Assembly (NCBI RefSeq): GCF_051014685.1 | Contig: NW_027478390.1 | Span: forward strand, 1,462,501 to 1,526,500 | Reading direction: 5' to 3' | From: Ptiloglossa arizonensis | Lineage: Eukaryota > Arthropoda > Insecta > Hymenoptera > Colletidae | Length of the DNA: 64,000 bases | Shown here: positions 1-13,074 of the stretch, piece by piece | Position numbering within the stretch: position 1 is the stretch's first letter | Layout: each line of letters begins with the position of its first letter | Translations under genes and position numbers: made by a program | The notes under the pieces: generated by a model | What the model saw: the letters and a program-made list of their open reading frames with translations, nothing else | Databases searched by the model: none | Told to the model about the DNA's origin: nothing

Positions 1-835
1 CAAAGGCCTAGGGGAAAAATTCACATACCGTTGTAATCGGGCGAGTTTCTACTTTCACATGCAACAGGAATTTCTCGAGTTCGTCAAAGCGTTCGCGAGA
101 TATGGGAGTTTGAAGTTAAGGAATGGTTGAGAAACCATCAAAATTTTCGCAAGTCTGATACTCGAAATCAATAGCCACAAAGGCCTAGGGGAAAAATACA
201 CACACCGATGTAATCGGGCGAGTTTCCACTTACACACGCAACAGGAATTTCTCGAGTTCGTCAATCCGTTCGCGAGATATGAGAGTTTGAAGTTAAGGAA
301 TGGTTGAGGAACCATCAAAATTTTCGCTGGTCTGATACTCGAAACTAATAACTGGAATGGCCTAGGGGAAAAGTACACTCACTATTGTAATCGGGCGAGT
401 TTCTACTTTCAGATACAAGAGGAATTTCTCGAGTTGGTCAATGCGTTCGCAAGATGTGGGAGTTTGAAGTTAAGGAATGGTTGAGGATCTATCAAAATTT
501 TCGCTGGTCTGATACTCGAAACCAATAACTGGAATGGCCTAGAGTTAAAGTACACTCACCATTGTAATCAGGCGAGTTTCTACTTTCACATACAAGAGGA
601 AATTCTCGAGTTGGTCAATGCGTTCGCGAGATGTGGGAGTTTGAAGTTAAGGAATGGTTGAGAAATCATCAAAATTTTCACTGGTCTGATAGTAGAAACC
701 AATAACTGGAATGGCCTAGGGGAAAAGTACACACACCATTGTATTCGGGCGAGTTTCTACTTTAAGATGCAACAGGAATTGATTAATTCCTGTTCGTCAA
801 TCCATTCGCGAGATATGGGAGTTTGAAGTTAAGGA
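1..835 (+). repeat. Divergent left part of the array
   Basis: Monomers here carry more private substitutions than those to the right, for example 'gttggtcaatgcgttcgc', 'gcaagatgtggg', 'ctcactattg' and 'tagagttaaag'. Several share the 'tggtctgatactcgaaac' variant, which reappears in scattered monomers near 28.3, 33.1, 36.3 and 44.2 kb. No long internal duplication was found. Relative divergence fits an older, less recently amplified segment, possibly nearer an array edge, but the true edge is outside the window. Confidence 0.6.
773..792. repeat. De novo palindrome inside one monomer
   Basis: In this monomer the usual 'tctcga' after 'caggaatt' is replaced by an 11-base insert, giving caggaatt-gatt-aattcctg: an 8-bp perfect inverted repeat with a 4-base loop. 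The CTCGAG site is lost and the monomer is 5 bp longer. The right arm is the reverse complement of the adjacent satellite sequence, which suggests local template switching. I saw it only once in the window. Confidence 0.85.
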
Positions 836-3800
836 ATGGTTGGGAAACCATCAGAGTTTTCGCATGTCTGATACTCGAAACCAATAACTACAAAGGCCTA
901 GGGAAAAATTCACATACCGTTGTAATCGGGCGAGTTTCTACTTTCACATGCAACAGGAAATTCTCGAGTTCGTCAATCCGTTCGCGAGATATGGGAGTTT
1001 GAAGTTAAGGAATGGTTGAGAAACCATCACAATTTTCGCAAGTCTGATACTCGAAACCAATAACTACAAAGGCCTAGGGGAAAAATTCACATACCGTTGT
1101 AATCGGGCGAGTTTCTACTTTCACATGCAACAGGAATTTCTCGAGTTCGTCAATCCGTTCGCGAGAAATGGGAGTTTGAATTTAAGGAATGGTTGAGAAA
1201 CCATCAAAATTTTCGCAAGTCTGATATTCGATAACAATACCTGGACTCGCCTAGGGGAAAAGTACACACAGCATTGTAATCGGGCGAGTTTCTGCTTTCA
1301 GATGCAATAGGAAATTCTCGAGATGGGCAATCCGTTCGCGAGATATGGGAGTTTGAAGTTAAGGAATGGTTGGGAAACCATCAGAGTTTTCGCATGTCTG
1401 ATACTCGAAACCAATAACTACAAAGGCCTAGGGAAAAATTCACATACCGTTGTAATCGGGCGAGTTTCTACTTTCACATGCAACAGGAAATTCTCGAGTT
1501 CGTCAATCCGTTCGCGAGATATGGGAGTTTGAAGTTAAGGAATGGTTGAGAAACCATCAAAATTTTCGCAATTCTGATGCTAGAAACGAATAACTGGAAT
1601 GGCCTAGGGGAAAAGTACACACCATTGTAATCGGGCGAGTTTCTACTTTCAGATGCAACAGGAATTTCTCGAGTTCGTCAATCCGTTCGCGAGATATGGG
1701 AGTTTGAAGTTAAGGAATGGTTGAGAAACCATCACAATTTTCGCAAATCTGATACTCGAAACCAATAACTACAATGGCCTAGGGGAAAAATACACATACC
1801 GTTGTAATCGGCCGAGTTTCTACTTTCAGATGCAACAGGAATTTCTCGAGTTCGTCAATCCGTTCGCGAGAAATGGGTGTTTGGATTTAAGGAATGGTTG
1901 AGAAACCATCAAAATTTTCGCAAGTCTGATACACGAAACCAATAACTACAATGGCCTAGGGGAAAAGTACACACACCATTGTATTCGGGCGATTTTCTGC
2001 TTTTAGATGCTATAGGAATTTCTCGAGTTCGTCAATCAGTTCGCGAGATATGGGAGTTTGAAGTTAAGGAATGGTTGAGAAACCATCAAAATTTTCGCAA
2101 TTCTGATGGTAGAAAGGAATAACTGGAATGGCCTAGGGGAAAAGTACACTCACCATTGTAATCGGGCGAGTTTCTACTTTCAGACGCAACAGGAATTTCT
2201 CGAGTTCGTCAATCCGTTCGCGAGATATGGGAGTTTGAAGTTAAGGAATAGTTGAGAAACCATCAAAATTTTCGCAAGTCTGATACTCGAAACCAATAAG
2301 TGGAATGGCAAAGGGGAAAAGTACACATACCATTGTAATCGGCCGAGTTTCTACTTTCAGATGCAACAGGAATTTCTCGAGTTCGTCAATCCGTTCGAGA
2401 GAAATGGGTGTTTGGAGTTAAGGAATGGTTGAGAAACCATCAAAATTGTCGCAATTCTGATGCTAGAAACGAACAACTGGAATGGCCTAGGGGAAAAGTA
2501 CACACCGTTGTAATCGGGCGAGTTTCTACTTTCAGATGCAACAGGAATTTCTCGAGTTCGTCAATCCGTTCGCGAGATTTGGGAGTTTGAAGTTAAGGAA
2601 TGGTTGAGAAACCATCAAAATTTTCGCAAGTCTGATACTCGAAACCAATAACTACAATGGCCTAGGGGAAAAGTACACACACCATTGTATTCGGGCGAGT
2701 TTCTGCTTTCAGATGCAATAGGAATTTCTCGAGTCCCGTCAATCAGTTCGCGAGATATGGGAGTTTGAAGTTAAGGAATGGTTGAGAAACCATCAAAATT
2801 TTCGCAATTCTGATGCTAGAAACGAATAACTGGAATGGCCTAGGGGAAAAGTACACTCACCATTGTAATCGGGCGAGTTTCTACTTTCAGACGCAACAGG
2901 AATTTCTCGAGTTCGTCAATCCGTTCGCGAGATATGGGAGTTTGAAGTTAAGGAATAGTTGAGAAACCATCAAAATTTTCGCAAGTCTGATACTCGAAAC
3001 CAATAACTACAAAGGCCTAGGGGGAAAACACACATATCTTTGTAATCGGGCGAGTTTCTACTTTCAGATGCAACAGGAGCTTCTCGAGTTCGTCAATCCG
3101 TTCGCGAGATATGGGAGTTTGAAGTTAAGGAATGGTTGAGAAACCATCACAATTTTCGCAAGTCTGATACTCGAAACCAATACCTACAATGGCCTAGGGG
3201 AAAAATACACACACCATTGTAATCGGGCGAGTTTCTGCTTTCAGATGCAATAGGAAATTCGCGAGTTCGTCAATCCGTTCGCGAGATATGGAAGTGTGAA
3301 GTTAAGGAATGGTTGAGAAACCATCAAAATTTTCGCAAGTCTGATACTCGAAACCAATAAGTGGAATGGCCTAGGGGAAAAGTACACATACCATTGTAAT
3401 CGGTCCATTTTCTACTTTCAGATGCAACAGGAATTTCTCGAGTTCGTCAATCCGTTCGCGAGATATGGGAGTTTGAAGTTAAGGAATGGTTGGGAAACCA
3501 TCAAAATTTTCGCAAGTCTGATACTCGAAACCAATAACTACAAAGGCATAGGGGAAAAATTCACATACCGTTGTAATCGGGCGAGGTTATACTTTCACAT
3601 GCAACAGGAATTTCTTGAGTTCGTCAATCCGTTCGCGAGATATGGGAGTTTGAAGTTAAGGAATGGTTGGGAAACCATCAGAGTTTTCGCATGTCTGATA
3701 CTCGAAACCAATAACTACAAAGGCCTAGGGAAAAATTCACATACCGTTGTAATCGGGCGAGTTTCTACTTTCACATGCAACAGGAAATTCTCGAGTTCGT

Positions 3801-5610
3801 CAATCCGTTCGCGAGATATGGGAGTTTGAAGTTAAGGAATGGTTGAGAAACCATCACAATTTTCGCAAGTCTGATACTCGAAACCAATAACTACAAAGGC
3901 CTAGGGGAAAAATTCACATACCGTTGTAATCGGGCGAGTTTCTACTTTCACATGCAACAGGAATTTCTCGAGTTCGTCAATCCGTTCGCGAGAAATGGGA
4001 GTTTGAATTTAAGGAATGGTTGAGAAACCATCAAAATTTTCGCAAGTCTGATATTCGATAACAATACCTGGACTCGCCTAGGGGAAAAGTACACACAGCA
4101 TTGTAATCGGGCGAGTTTCTGCTTTCAGATGCAATAGGAAATTCTCGAGATGGGCAATCCGTTCGCGAGATATGGGATTGTGAAGTTAAGGAATGGTTGA
4201 GAAACCATCAAATTTTTCGCAAGTCTGATACTCGAAACCAATAACTGGAATGCCCTAGGGGAAAATACACATACCATTGTAATCGGGCGAGTTTCTACTT
4301 TCAGATGGAACAGGAATTTTTCCAGTTAGTCAATCCGATCGCGAGAAATGGGAGTTTGAAGTTATGGAATGGTTGAGAAACCATCAAAATTTTCGCAAGT
4401 CTGATACTCGAAACCAATAACTACAAAGGCATAGGGGAAAAATTCACATACCGTTGTAATCGGGCGAGGTTATACTTTCACATGCAACAGGAATTTCTTG
4501 AGTTCGTCAATCCGTTCGCGAGATATGGGAGTTTGAAGTTAAGGAATGGTTGGGAAACCATCAGAGTTTTCGCATGTCTGATACTCGAAACCAATAACTA
4601 CAAAGGCCTAGGGAAAAATTCACATACCGTTGTAATCGGGCGAGTTTCTACTTTCACATGCAACAGGAAATTCTCGAGTTCGTCAATCCGTTCGCGAGAT
4701 ATGGGAGTTTGAAGTTAAGGAATGGTTGAGAAACCATCAAAATTTTCGCAATTCTGATGCTAGAAACGAATAACTGGAATGGCCTAGGGGAAAAGTACAC
4801 ACCATTGTAATCGGGCGAGTTTCTACTTTCAGATGCAACAGGAATTTCTCGAGTTCGTCAATCCGTTCGCGAGATATGGGAGTTTGAAGTTAAGGAATGG
4901 TTGAGAAGTCATCAAAATTTTCGCAAATCTGATACTCGAATCCAATAACTACTATGGCCTAGGGCAAAAATACACAAACAGTTGTAATCGGGCGAGTTTC
5001 TGCTTTCAGATGCAATAGGAAATTCTCGAGTTCGTCAATCCGTTCGCGAGATATGGGAGTTTGAAGTTAAGGAATGGTTGAGAAACCATCAAAATTTTCG
5101 CAATTCTGATGCTAGAAACGAATAACTGGAATGGCCTAGGGGAAAAGTACACACCATTGTAATCGGGCGAGTTTCTACTTTCAGATGCAACAGGAACATT
5201 TCTCGAGTTCGTCAATCCGTTCGCGAGATATGGGAGTTTGTAGTGAAGGAATGGTTGAGAAACCATCACAATTTTCGCAAGTCTGATACTCGAAACCAAT
5301 AACTACAAAGGCCTAGGGGGAAAACACACATATCTTTGTAATCGGGCGAGTTTCTACTTTCAGATGCAACAGGAACTTCTCGAGTTCGTCAATCCGTTCG
5401 CGAGATATGGGAGTTTGAAGTTAAGGAATGGTTGAGAAGCCATCACAATTTTCGCAAGTCTGATACTCGAAACCAATAACTACAATGGCCTAGGGGAAAA
5501 ATACACATACCATTGTAATGGGGCGAGTTTCTGCTTTCAGATGCAATAGGAAATTCTCGAGTTCGTCAATCCGTTCGCGAGATATGGAAGTTTGAAGTTA
5601 AGGAATGATT
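836..5610 (+). repeat. Mosaic stretch with dispersed module copies
   Basis: The variant 'ttgggaaaccatcagag' followed by 'ttttcgcatg' marks four copies, with its TGGG at 841, 1371, 3668 and 4551. Around 841-1345 and 3668-4172 the diagnostic sites agree at an offset of 2827 bp, including 'gatattcgataacaatacc' and 'ctcgagatgggcaatcc'. Around 1371-1727 and 4551-4907 they agree at 3180 bp. A further segment (about 1801-3420) matches about 9060-10683 at an offset near 7261 bp, sharing 'tttggatttaagg', 'gatgctatagg', 'ttcgagagaaatggg' and 'cggtccattttc'. This indicates copying of multi-monomer blocks over distances of 3-7 kb. Confidence 0.8.
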
Positions 5611-8600
5611 GAGAAACCATCACAATTTTCGCAAGTCTGATACTCGAAACCAATAACTACAATGGCCTAGGGGAAAAATACACATACCGTTGTAATCGGC
5701 CGAGTTTCTACTTTCAGATGCAACAGGAATTTCTCGAGTTCGTCAATCCGTTCGCGAGAAATGGGTGTTTGGAGTTAAGGAATGGTTGAGAAACCATCAA
5801 AATTGTCGCAATTCTGATGCTAGAAACGAATAACTGGAATGGCCTAGGGGAAAAGTACACACACCATTGTAATCGGGCGAGTTTCTACTTTCAGATGCAA
5901 CAGGAATTTCTCGAGTTCGTCAATCCGTTCGCGAGAAATGGGTGTTTGGAGTTAAGGAATGGTTGAGAAACCATCAAAATTTTCGCAAGTCTGATACTCG
6001 AAACCAATAACTACAATGGCCTAGGGGAAAAGTACACACACAATTGTATTCGGGCGAGTTTCTGCTTTTAGATGCAATAGGAATTTCTCGAGTTCGTCAA
6101 TCAGTTCGCGAGATATGGGAGTTTGAAGTTAAGGAATGGTTGAGAAACCATCAAAATTTTCGCAATTCTGATGCTAGAAAGGAATAACTGGAATGGCCTA
6201 GGGGAAAAGTACACTCACCATTGTAATCGGGCGAGTTTCTACTTTCAGACGCAACAGGAATTTCTCGAGTTCGTCAATCCGTTCGCGAGATATGGGAGTT
6301 TGAAGTTAAGGAATAGTTGAGAAACCATCAAAATTTTCGCAAGTCTGATACTCGAAACCAATAACTACAAAGGCCTAGGGGGAAAACACACATATCTTTG
6401 TAATCGGGCGAGTTTCTACTTTCAGATGCAACAGGAGCTTCTCGAGTTCGTCAATCCGTTCGCGAGATATGGGAGTTTGAAGTTAAGGAATGGTTGAGAA
6501 ACCATCACAATTTTCGCAAGTCTGATACTCGAAACCAATAACTACAATGGCCTAGGGGAAAAATACACACACCATTGTAATCGGGCGAGTTTCTGCTTTC
6601 AGATGCAATAGGAAATTCGCGAGTTCGTCAATCCGTTCGCGAGATATGGAAGTGTGAAGTTAAGGAATGGTTGAGAAACCATCAAAATTTTCGCAAGTCT
6701 GATACTCGAAACCAATAAGTGGAATGGCCTAGGGGAAAAGTACACATACCATTGTAATCGGTCCATTTTCTACTTTCAGATGCAACAGGAATTTCTCGAG
6801 TTCGTCAATCCGTTCGCGAGAAATGGGTGTTTGGAGCTAAGGAATGGTTGAGAAACCATCAAAATTTTCGCAAGTCTGATACTCGAAACCAATAACTACA
6901 ATGGCCTAGGGGAAAAGTACACACACCATTGTATTCGGGCGAGTTTCTGCTTTCAGATGCAATAGGAATTTCTCGAGTTCGTCAATCAGTTTGCGAGATA
7001 TGGGAGTTTGAAGTTAAGGAATGGTTGAGAAACCATCAAAATTTTCGCAATTCTGATGCTGGAAACGAATAACTGGAATGGCCTAGGGGAAAAGTACACA
7101 TACCGTTGTAATCGGGCGAGTTTTTGCTTTCAGATGCAATAGGAATTTCTCGAGTTCGTCAATCGGTTCGCGAGATATAGTATGGGAGTTTGAAGTTAAG
7201 GAATGGTTGAGAAACCATCACAATTTTCGCAAGTCTGATACTCGAAACCAATAACTACAATGGCCTAGGGGAAAAATACACATACCGTTGTAATCGGCCG
7301 AGTTTCTACTTTCAGATGCAACAGGAATTTCTCGAGTTCGTCAATCCGTTCGCGAGAAATGGGTGTTTGGAGTTAAGGAATGGTTGAGAAACCATCAAAA
7401 TTGTCGCAATTCTGATGCTAGAAACGAATAACTGGAATGGCCTAGGGGAAAAGTACACACACCATTGTAATCGGGCGAGTTTCTACTTTCAGATGCAACA
7501 GGAATTTCTCGAGTTCGTCAATCCGTTCGCGAGAAATGGGTGTTTGGAGTTAAGGAATGGTTGACAAACCATCAAAATTTTCGCAAGTCTGATACTCGAA
7601 ACCAATAACTACAATGGCCTAGGGGAAAAGTACACACACCATTGTATTCGGGCGAGTTTCTGCTTTTAGATGCAATAGGAATTTCTCGAGTTCGTCAATC
7701 AGTTCGCGAGATATGGGAGTTTGAAGTTAAGGAATGGTTGAGAAACCATCAAAATTTTCGCAATTCTGATGCTAGAAAGGAATAACTGGAATGGCCTAGG
7801 GGAAAAGTACACTCACCATTGTAATCGGGCGAGTTTCTACTTTCAGACGCAACAGGAATTTCTCGAGTTCGTCAATCCGTTCGCGAGATATGGGAGTTTG
7901 AAGTTAAGGAATAGTTGAGAAACCATCAAAATTTTCGCAAGTCTGATACTCGAAACCAATAACTACAAAGGCCTAGGGGGAAAACACACATATCTTTGTA
8001 ATCGGGCGAGTTTCTACTTTCAGATGCAACAGGAGCTTCTCGAGTTCGTCAATCCGTTCGCGAGATATGGGAGTTTGAAGTTAAGGAATGGTTGAGAAAC
8101 CATCACAATTTTCGCAAGTCTGATACTCGAAACCAATAACTACAATGGCCTAGGGGAAAAATACACACACCATTGTAATCGGGCGAGTTTCTGCTTTCAG
8201 ATGCAATAGGAAATTCGCGAGTTCGTCAATCCGTTCGCGAGATATGGAAGTGTGAAGTTAAGGAATGGTTGAGAAACCATCAAAATTTTCGCAAGTCTGA
8301 TACTCGAAACCAATAAGTGGAATGGCCTAGGGGAAAAGTACACATACCATTGTAATCGGTCCATTTTCTACTTTCAGATGCAACAGGAATTTCTCGAGTT
8401 CGTCAATCCGTTCGCGAGAAATGGGTGTTTGGAGCTAAGGAATGGTTGAGAAACCATCAAAATTTTCGCAAGTCTGATACTCGAAACCAATAACTACAAT
8501 GGCCTAGGGGAAAAGTACACACACCATTGTATTCGGGCGAGTTTCTGCTTTCAGATGCAATAGGAATTTCTCGAGTTCGTCAATCAGTTTGCGAGATATG

Positions 8601-8768
8601 GGAGTTTGAAGTTAAGGAATGGTTGAGAAACCATCAAAATTTTCGCAATTCTGATGCTGGAAACGAATAACTGGAATAGCCTAGGGGAAAAGTACACATA
8701 CCGTTGTAATCGGGCGAGTTTCTGCTTTCAGATGCAATAGGAATTTCTCGAGTTCGTCAATCGGTTCG
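5610..8768 (+). repeat. Higher-order repeat, 9 monomers, period 1598 bp
   Basis: Matching markers sit exactly 1598 bp apart: 'aatcggc' ending at 5700 and 7298, and the 'cggtcc' variant at 6760 and 8358. The period is 9 x 177 plus the 5-bp insertion 'agtat' near 7180. Both copies share 'aaaggaat', 'ggaatagttgag' and 'caggagcttctc' in the same order. Agreement starts to the right of 'aatgattg' at about 5607 and fails near 8770, where the second copy reads 'gagaaatggg' instead of 'gatatagtatggg'. Confidence 0.88.
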
Positions 8769-11700
8769 CGAGAAATGGGTGTTTGGAATTAAGGAGTGGT
8801 TGAGAAACCATCAAAATTTTCGCAAGTCTGATACTCGAAACCAATAACTACAATGGCCTAGGGGAAAAGTACACACACCATTGTATTCGGGCTAGTTTCT
8901 GCTTTCAGATGCAATAGGAATTTCTCGAGTACGTCAATCGGTTCGCGAGATATAGTATGGGAGTTTGAAGTTAAGGAATGGTTGAGAAACCATCACAATT
9001 TTCGCAAGTCTGATACTCGAAACCAATAACTACAATGGCCTAGGGGAAAAATACACATACCGTTGTAATCGGCCGAGTTTCTACTTTCAGATGCAACAGG
9101 AATTTCTCGAGTTCGTCAATCCGTTCGCGAGAAATGGGTGTTTGGATTTAAGGAATGGTTGAGAAACCATCAAAATTTTCGCAAGTCTGATACACGAAAC
9201 CAATAACTACAATGGCCTAGGGGAAAAGTACACACACCATTGTATTCGGGCGATTTTCTGCTTTTAGATGCTATAGGAATTTCTCGAGTTCGTCAATCAG
9301 TTCGCGAGATATGGGAGTTTGAAGTTAAGGAATGGTTGAGAAACCATCAAAATTTTCGCAATTCTGATGGTAGAAAGGAATAACTGGAATGGCCTAGGGG
9401 AAAAGTACACTCACCATTGTAATCGGGCGAGTTTCTACTTTCAGACGCAACAGGAATTTCTCGAGTTCGTCAATCCGTTCGCGAGATATGGGAGTTTGAA
9501 GTTAAGGAATAGTTGAGAAACCATCAAAATTTTCGCAAGTCTGATACTCGAAACCAATAAGTGGAATGGCAAAGGGGAAAAGTACACATACCATTGTAAT
9601 CGGCCGAGTTTCTACTTTCAGATGCAACAGGAATTTCTCGAGTTCGTCAATCCGTTCGAGAGAAATGGGTGTTTGGAGTTAAGGAATGGTTGAGAAACCA
9701 TCAAAATTGTCGCAATTCTGATGCTAGAAACGAACAACTGGAATGGCCTAGGGGAAAAGTACACACCGTTGTAATCGGGCGAGTTTCTACTTTCAGATGC
9801 AACAGGAATTTCTCGAGTTCGTCAATCCGTTCGCGAGATTTGGGAGTTTGAAGTTAAGGAATGGTTGAGAAACCATCAAAATTTTCGCAAGTCTGATACT
9901 CGAAACCAATAACTACAATGGCCTAGGGGAAAAGTACACACACCATTGTATTCGGGCGAGTTTCTGCTTTCAGATGCAATAGGAATTTCTCGAGTCCCGT
10001 CAATCAGTTCGCGAGATATGGGAGTTTGAAGTTAAGGAATGGTTGAGAAACCATCAAAATTTTCGCAATTCTGATGCTAGAAACGAATAACTGGAATGGC
10101 CTAGGGGAAAAGTACACTCACCATTGTAATCGGGCGAGTTTCTACTTTCAGACGCAACAGGAATTTCTCGAGTTCGTCAATCCGTTCGCGAGATATGGGA
10201 GTTTGAAGTTAAGGAATAGTTGAGAAACCATCAAAATTTTCGCAAGTCTGATACTCGAAACCAATAACTACAAAGGCCTAGGGGGAAAACACACATATCT
10301 TTGTAATCGGGCGAGTTTCTACTTTCAGATGCAACAGGAGCTTCTCGAGTTCGTCAATCCGTTCGCGAGATATGGGAGTTTGAAGTTAAGGAATGGTTGA
10401 GAAACCATCACAATTTTCGCAAGTCTGATACTCGAAACCAATAACTACAATGGCCTAGGGGAAAAATACACACACCATTGTAATCGGGCGAGTTTCTGCT
10501 TTCAGATGCAATAGGAAATTCGCGAGTTCGTCAATCCGTTCGCGAGATATGGAAGTGTGAAGTTAAGGAATGGTTGAGAAACCATCAAAATTTTCGCAAG
10601 TCTGATACTCGAAACCAATAAGTGGAATGGCCTAGGGGAAAAGTACACATACCATTGTAATCGGTCCATTTTCTACTTTCAGATGCAACAGGAATTTCTC
10701 GAGTTCGTCAATCCGTTCGCGAGAAATGGGTGTTTGGAGCTAAGGAATGGTTGAGAAACCATCAAAATTTTCGCAAGTCTGATACTCGAAACCAATAACT
10801 ACAATGGCCTAGGGGAAAAGTACACACACCATTGTATTCGGGCGAGTTTCTGCTTTCAGATGCAATAGGAATTTCTCGAGTTCGTCAATCAGTTTGCGAG
10901 ATATGGGAGTTTGAAGTTAAGGAATGGTTGAGAAACCATCAAAATTTTCGCAATTCTGATGCTGGAAACGAATAACTGGAATAGCCTAGGGGAAAAGTAC
11001 ACATACCGTTGTAATCGGGCGAGTTTCTGCTTTCAGATGCAATAGGAATTTCTCGAGTTCGTCAATCGGTTCGCGAGAAATGGGTGTTTGGAATTAAGGA
11101 GTGGTTGAGAAACCATCAAAATTTTCGCAAGTCTGATACTCGAAACCAATAACTACAATGGCCTAGGGGAAAAGTACACACACCATTGTATTCGGGCTAG
11201 TTTCTGCTTTCAGATGCAATAGGAATTTCTCGAGTACGTCAATCGGTTCGCGAGATATAGTATGGGAGTTTGAAGTTAAGGAATGGTTGAGAAACCATCA
11301 CAATTTTCGCAAGTCTGATACTCGAAACCAATAACTACAATGGCCTAGGGGAAAAATACACATACCGTTGTAATCGGCCGAGTTTCTACTTTCAGATGCA
11401 ACAGGAATTTCTCGAGTTCGTCAATCCGTTCGCGAGAAATGGGTGTTTGGATTTAAGGAATGGTTGAGAAACCATCAAAATTTTCGCAAGTCTGATACAC
11501 GAAACCAATAACTACAATGGCCTAGGGGAAAAGTACACACACCATTGTATTCGGGCGATTTTCTGCTTTTAGATGCTATAGGAATTTCTCGAGTTCGTCA
11601 ATCAGTTCGCGAGATATGGGAGTTTGAAGTTAAGGAATGGTTGAGAAACCATCAAAATTTTCGCAATTCTGATGGTAGAAAGGAATAACTGGAATGGCCT

Positions 11701-12418
11701 AGGGGAAAAGTACACTCACCATTGTAATCGGGCGAGTTTCTACTTTCAGACGCAACAGGAATTTCTCGAGTTCGTCAATCCGTTCGCGAGATATGGGAGT
11801 TTGAAGTTAAGGAATAGTTGAGAAACCATCAAAATTTTCGCAAGTCTGATACTCGAAACCAATAAGTGGAATGGCAAAGGGGAAAAGTACACATACCATT
11901 GTAATCGGCCGAGTTTCTACTTTCAGATGCAACAGGAATTTCTCGAGTTCGTCAATCCGTTCGAGAGAAATGGGTGTTTGGAGTTAAGGAATGGTTGAGA
12001 AACCATCAAAATTGTCGCAATTCTGATGCTAGAAACGAACAACTGGAATGGCCTAGGGGAAAAGTACACACCGTTGTAATCGGGCGAGTTTCTACTTTCA
12101 GATGCAACAGGAATTTCTCGAGTTCGTCAATCCGTTCGCGAGATTTGGGAGTTTGAAGTTAAGGAATGGTTGAGAAACCATCAAAATTATCGCAAGTCTG
12201 ATACTCGAAACCAATAACTACAATGGCCTAGGGGAAAAGTACACACACCATTGTATTCGGGCGAGTTTCTGCTTTCAGATGCAATAGGAATTTCTCGAGT
12301 CCCGTCAATCAGTTCGCGAGATATGGGAGTTTGAAGTTAAGGAATGGTGAGAAACCATCAAAATTTTCGCAATTCTGATGCTAGAAACGAATAACTGGAA
12401 TGGCCTAGGGGAAAAGTA
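7775..12418 (+). repeat. Higher-order repeat, 13 monomers, period 2305 bp
   Basis: Markers repeat at exactly 2305 bp: 'cggtcc' at 8358 and 10663, 'ctggaatagc' at 8671 and 10976, the 'agtat' insertion at 8955 and 11260, and 'ggattt' at 9144 and 11449. Differences between copies are few and lie near the right end (for example 'attatcgc' at 12188 and a 1-base deletion near 12348). The unit begins inside the second copy of the 1598-bp repeat, so it formed after, and partly from, that older duplication. Confidence 0.9.
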
Positions 12419-13074
12419 CACATACCATTGTAATCGGCCGAGTTTCTACTTTCAGATGCAACAGGAATTTCTCGAGTTCGTCAATCCGTTCGCGAGAAAT
12501 GGGTTTTTGGAGTTAAGGAATGGTTGAGAAACCATCAAAATTTTCGCAAGTCTGATACTCGAAACCAATAACTACAATGGCCTAGGGGAAAAGTACACAC
12601 ACCATTGTATTCGGGCGAGATTCTGCTTTCAGATGCAATAGGAATTTCTCGAGTTCGTCAATCAGTTCGCGAGATATGGGAGTTTGAAGTTAAGGAATGG
12701 TTGAGAAACCATCAAAATTTTCGCAATTCTGATGCTTGAAACGAATAACTGGAATGGCCTAGGGGAAAAGTACACATACCATTGTAATCGGGCGAGTTTC
12801 TACTTTCAGACGCAACAGGAATTTCTCGAGTTCGTCAATCCGTTCGCGAGATATGGGAGTTTGAAGTTAAGGAATGGTTGAGAAACCATCAAAATTTTCG
12901 CAAGTCTGATACTCGAAACCAATAACTAAAAAGTCCTAGGGGGAAAACACACATATCTTTGTAATCGGGCGAGTTTCTACTTTCAGATGCAACAGGAACT
13001 TCTCGAGTTCGTCAATCCGTTCGCGAGATATGGGAGTTTGAAGTTAAGGAATGGTTGAGAAACCATCACAATTT

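Noticed and set aside
3422..3829. Open frame of 135 codons (MQQEFLEFVNPFARYG...) and similar plus-strand frames at 1323, 2408, 4482, 9669, 11974, 18887 and 23052
   Set aside because: They are satellite. Because 177 is 3 x 59, one frame stays in register across monomers and opens whenever the in-frame TGA of 'ggttgaga' or TAG of 'caatagg' is changed. There is no non-repeat coding content.
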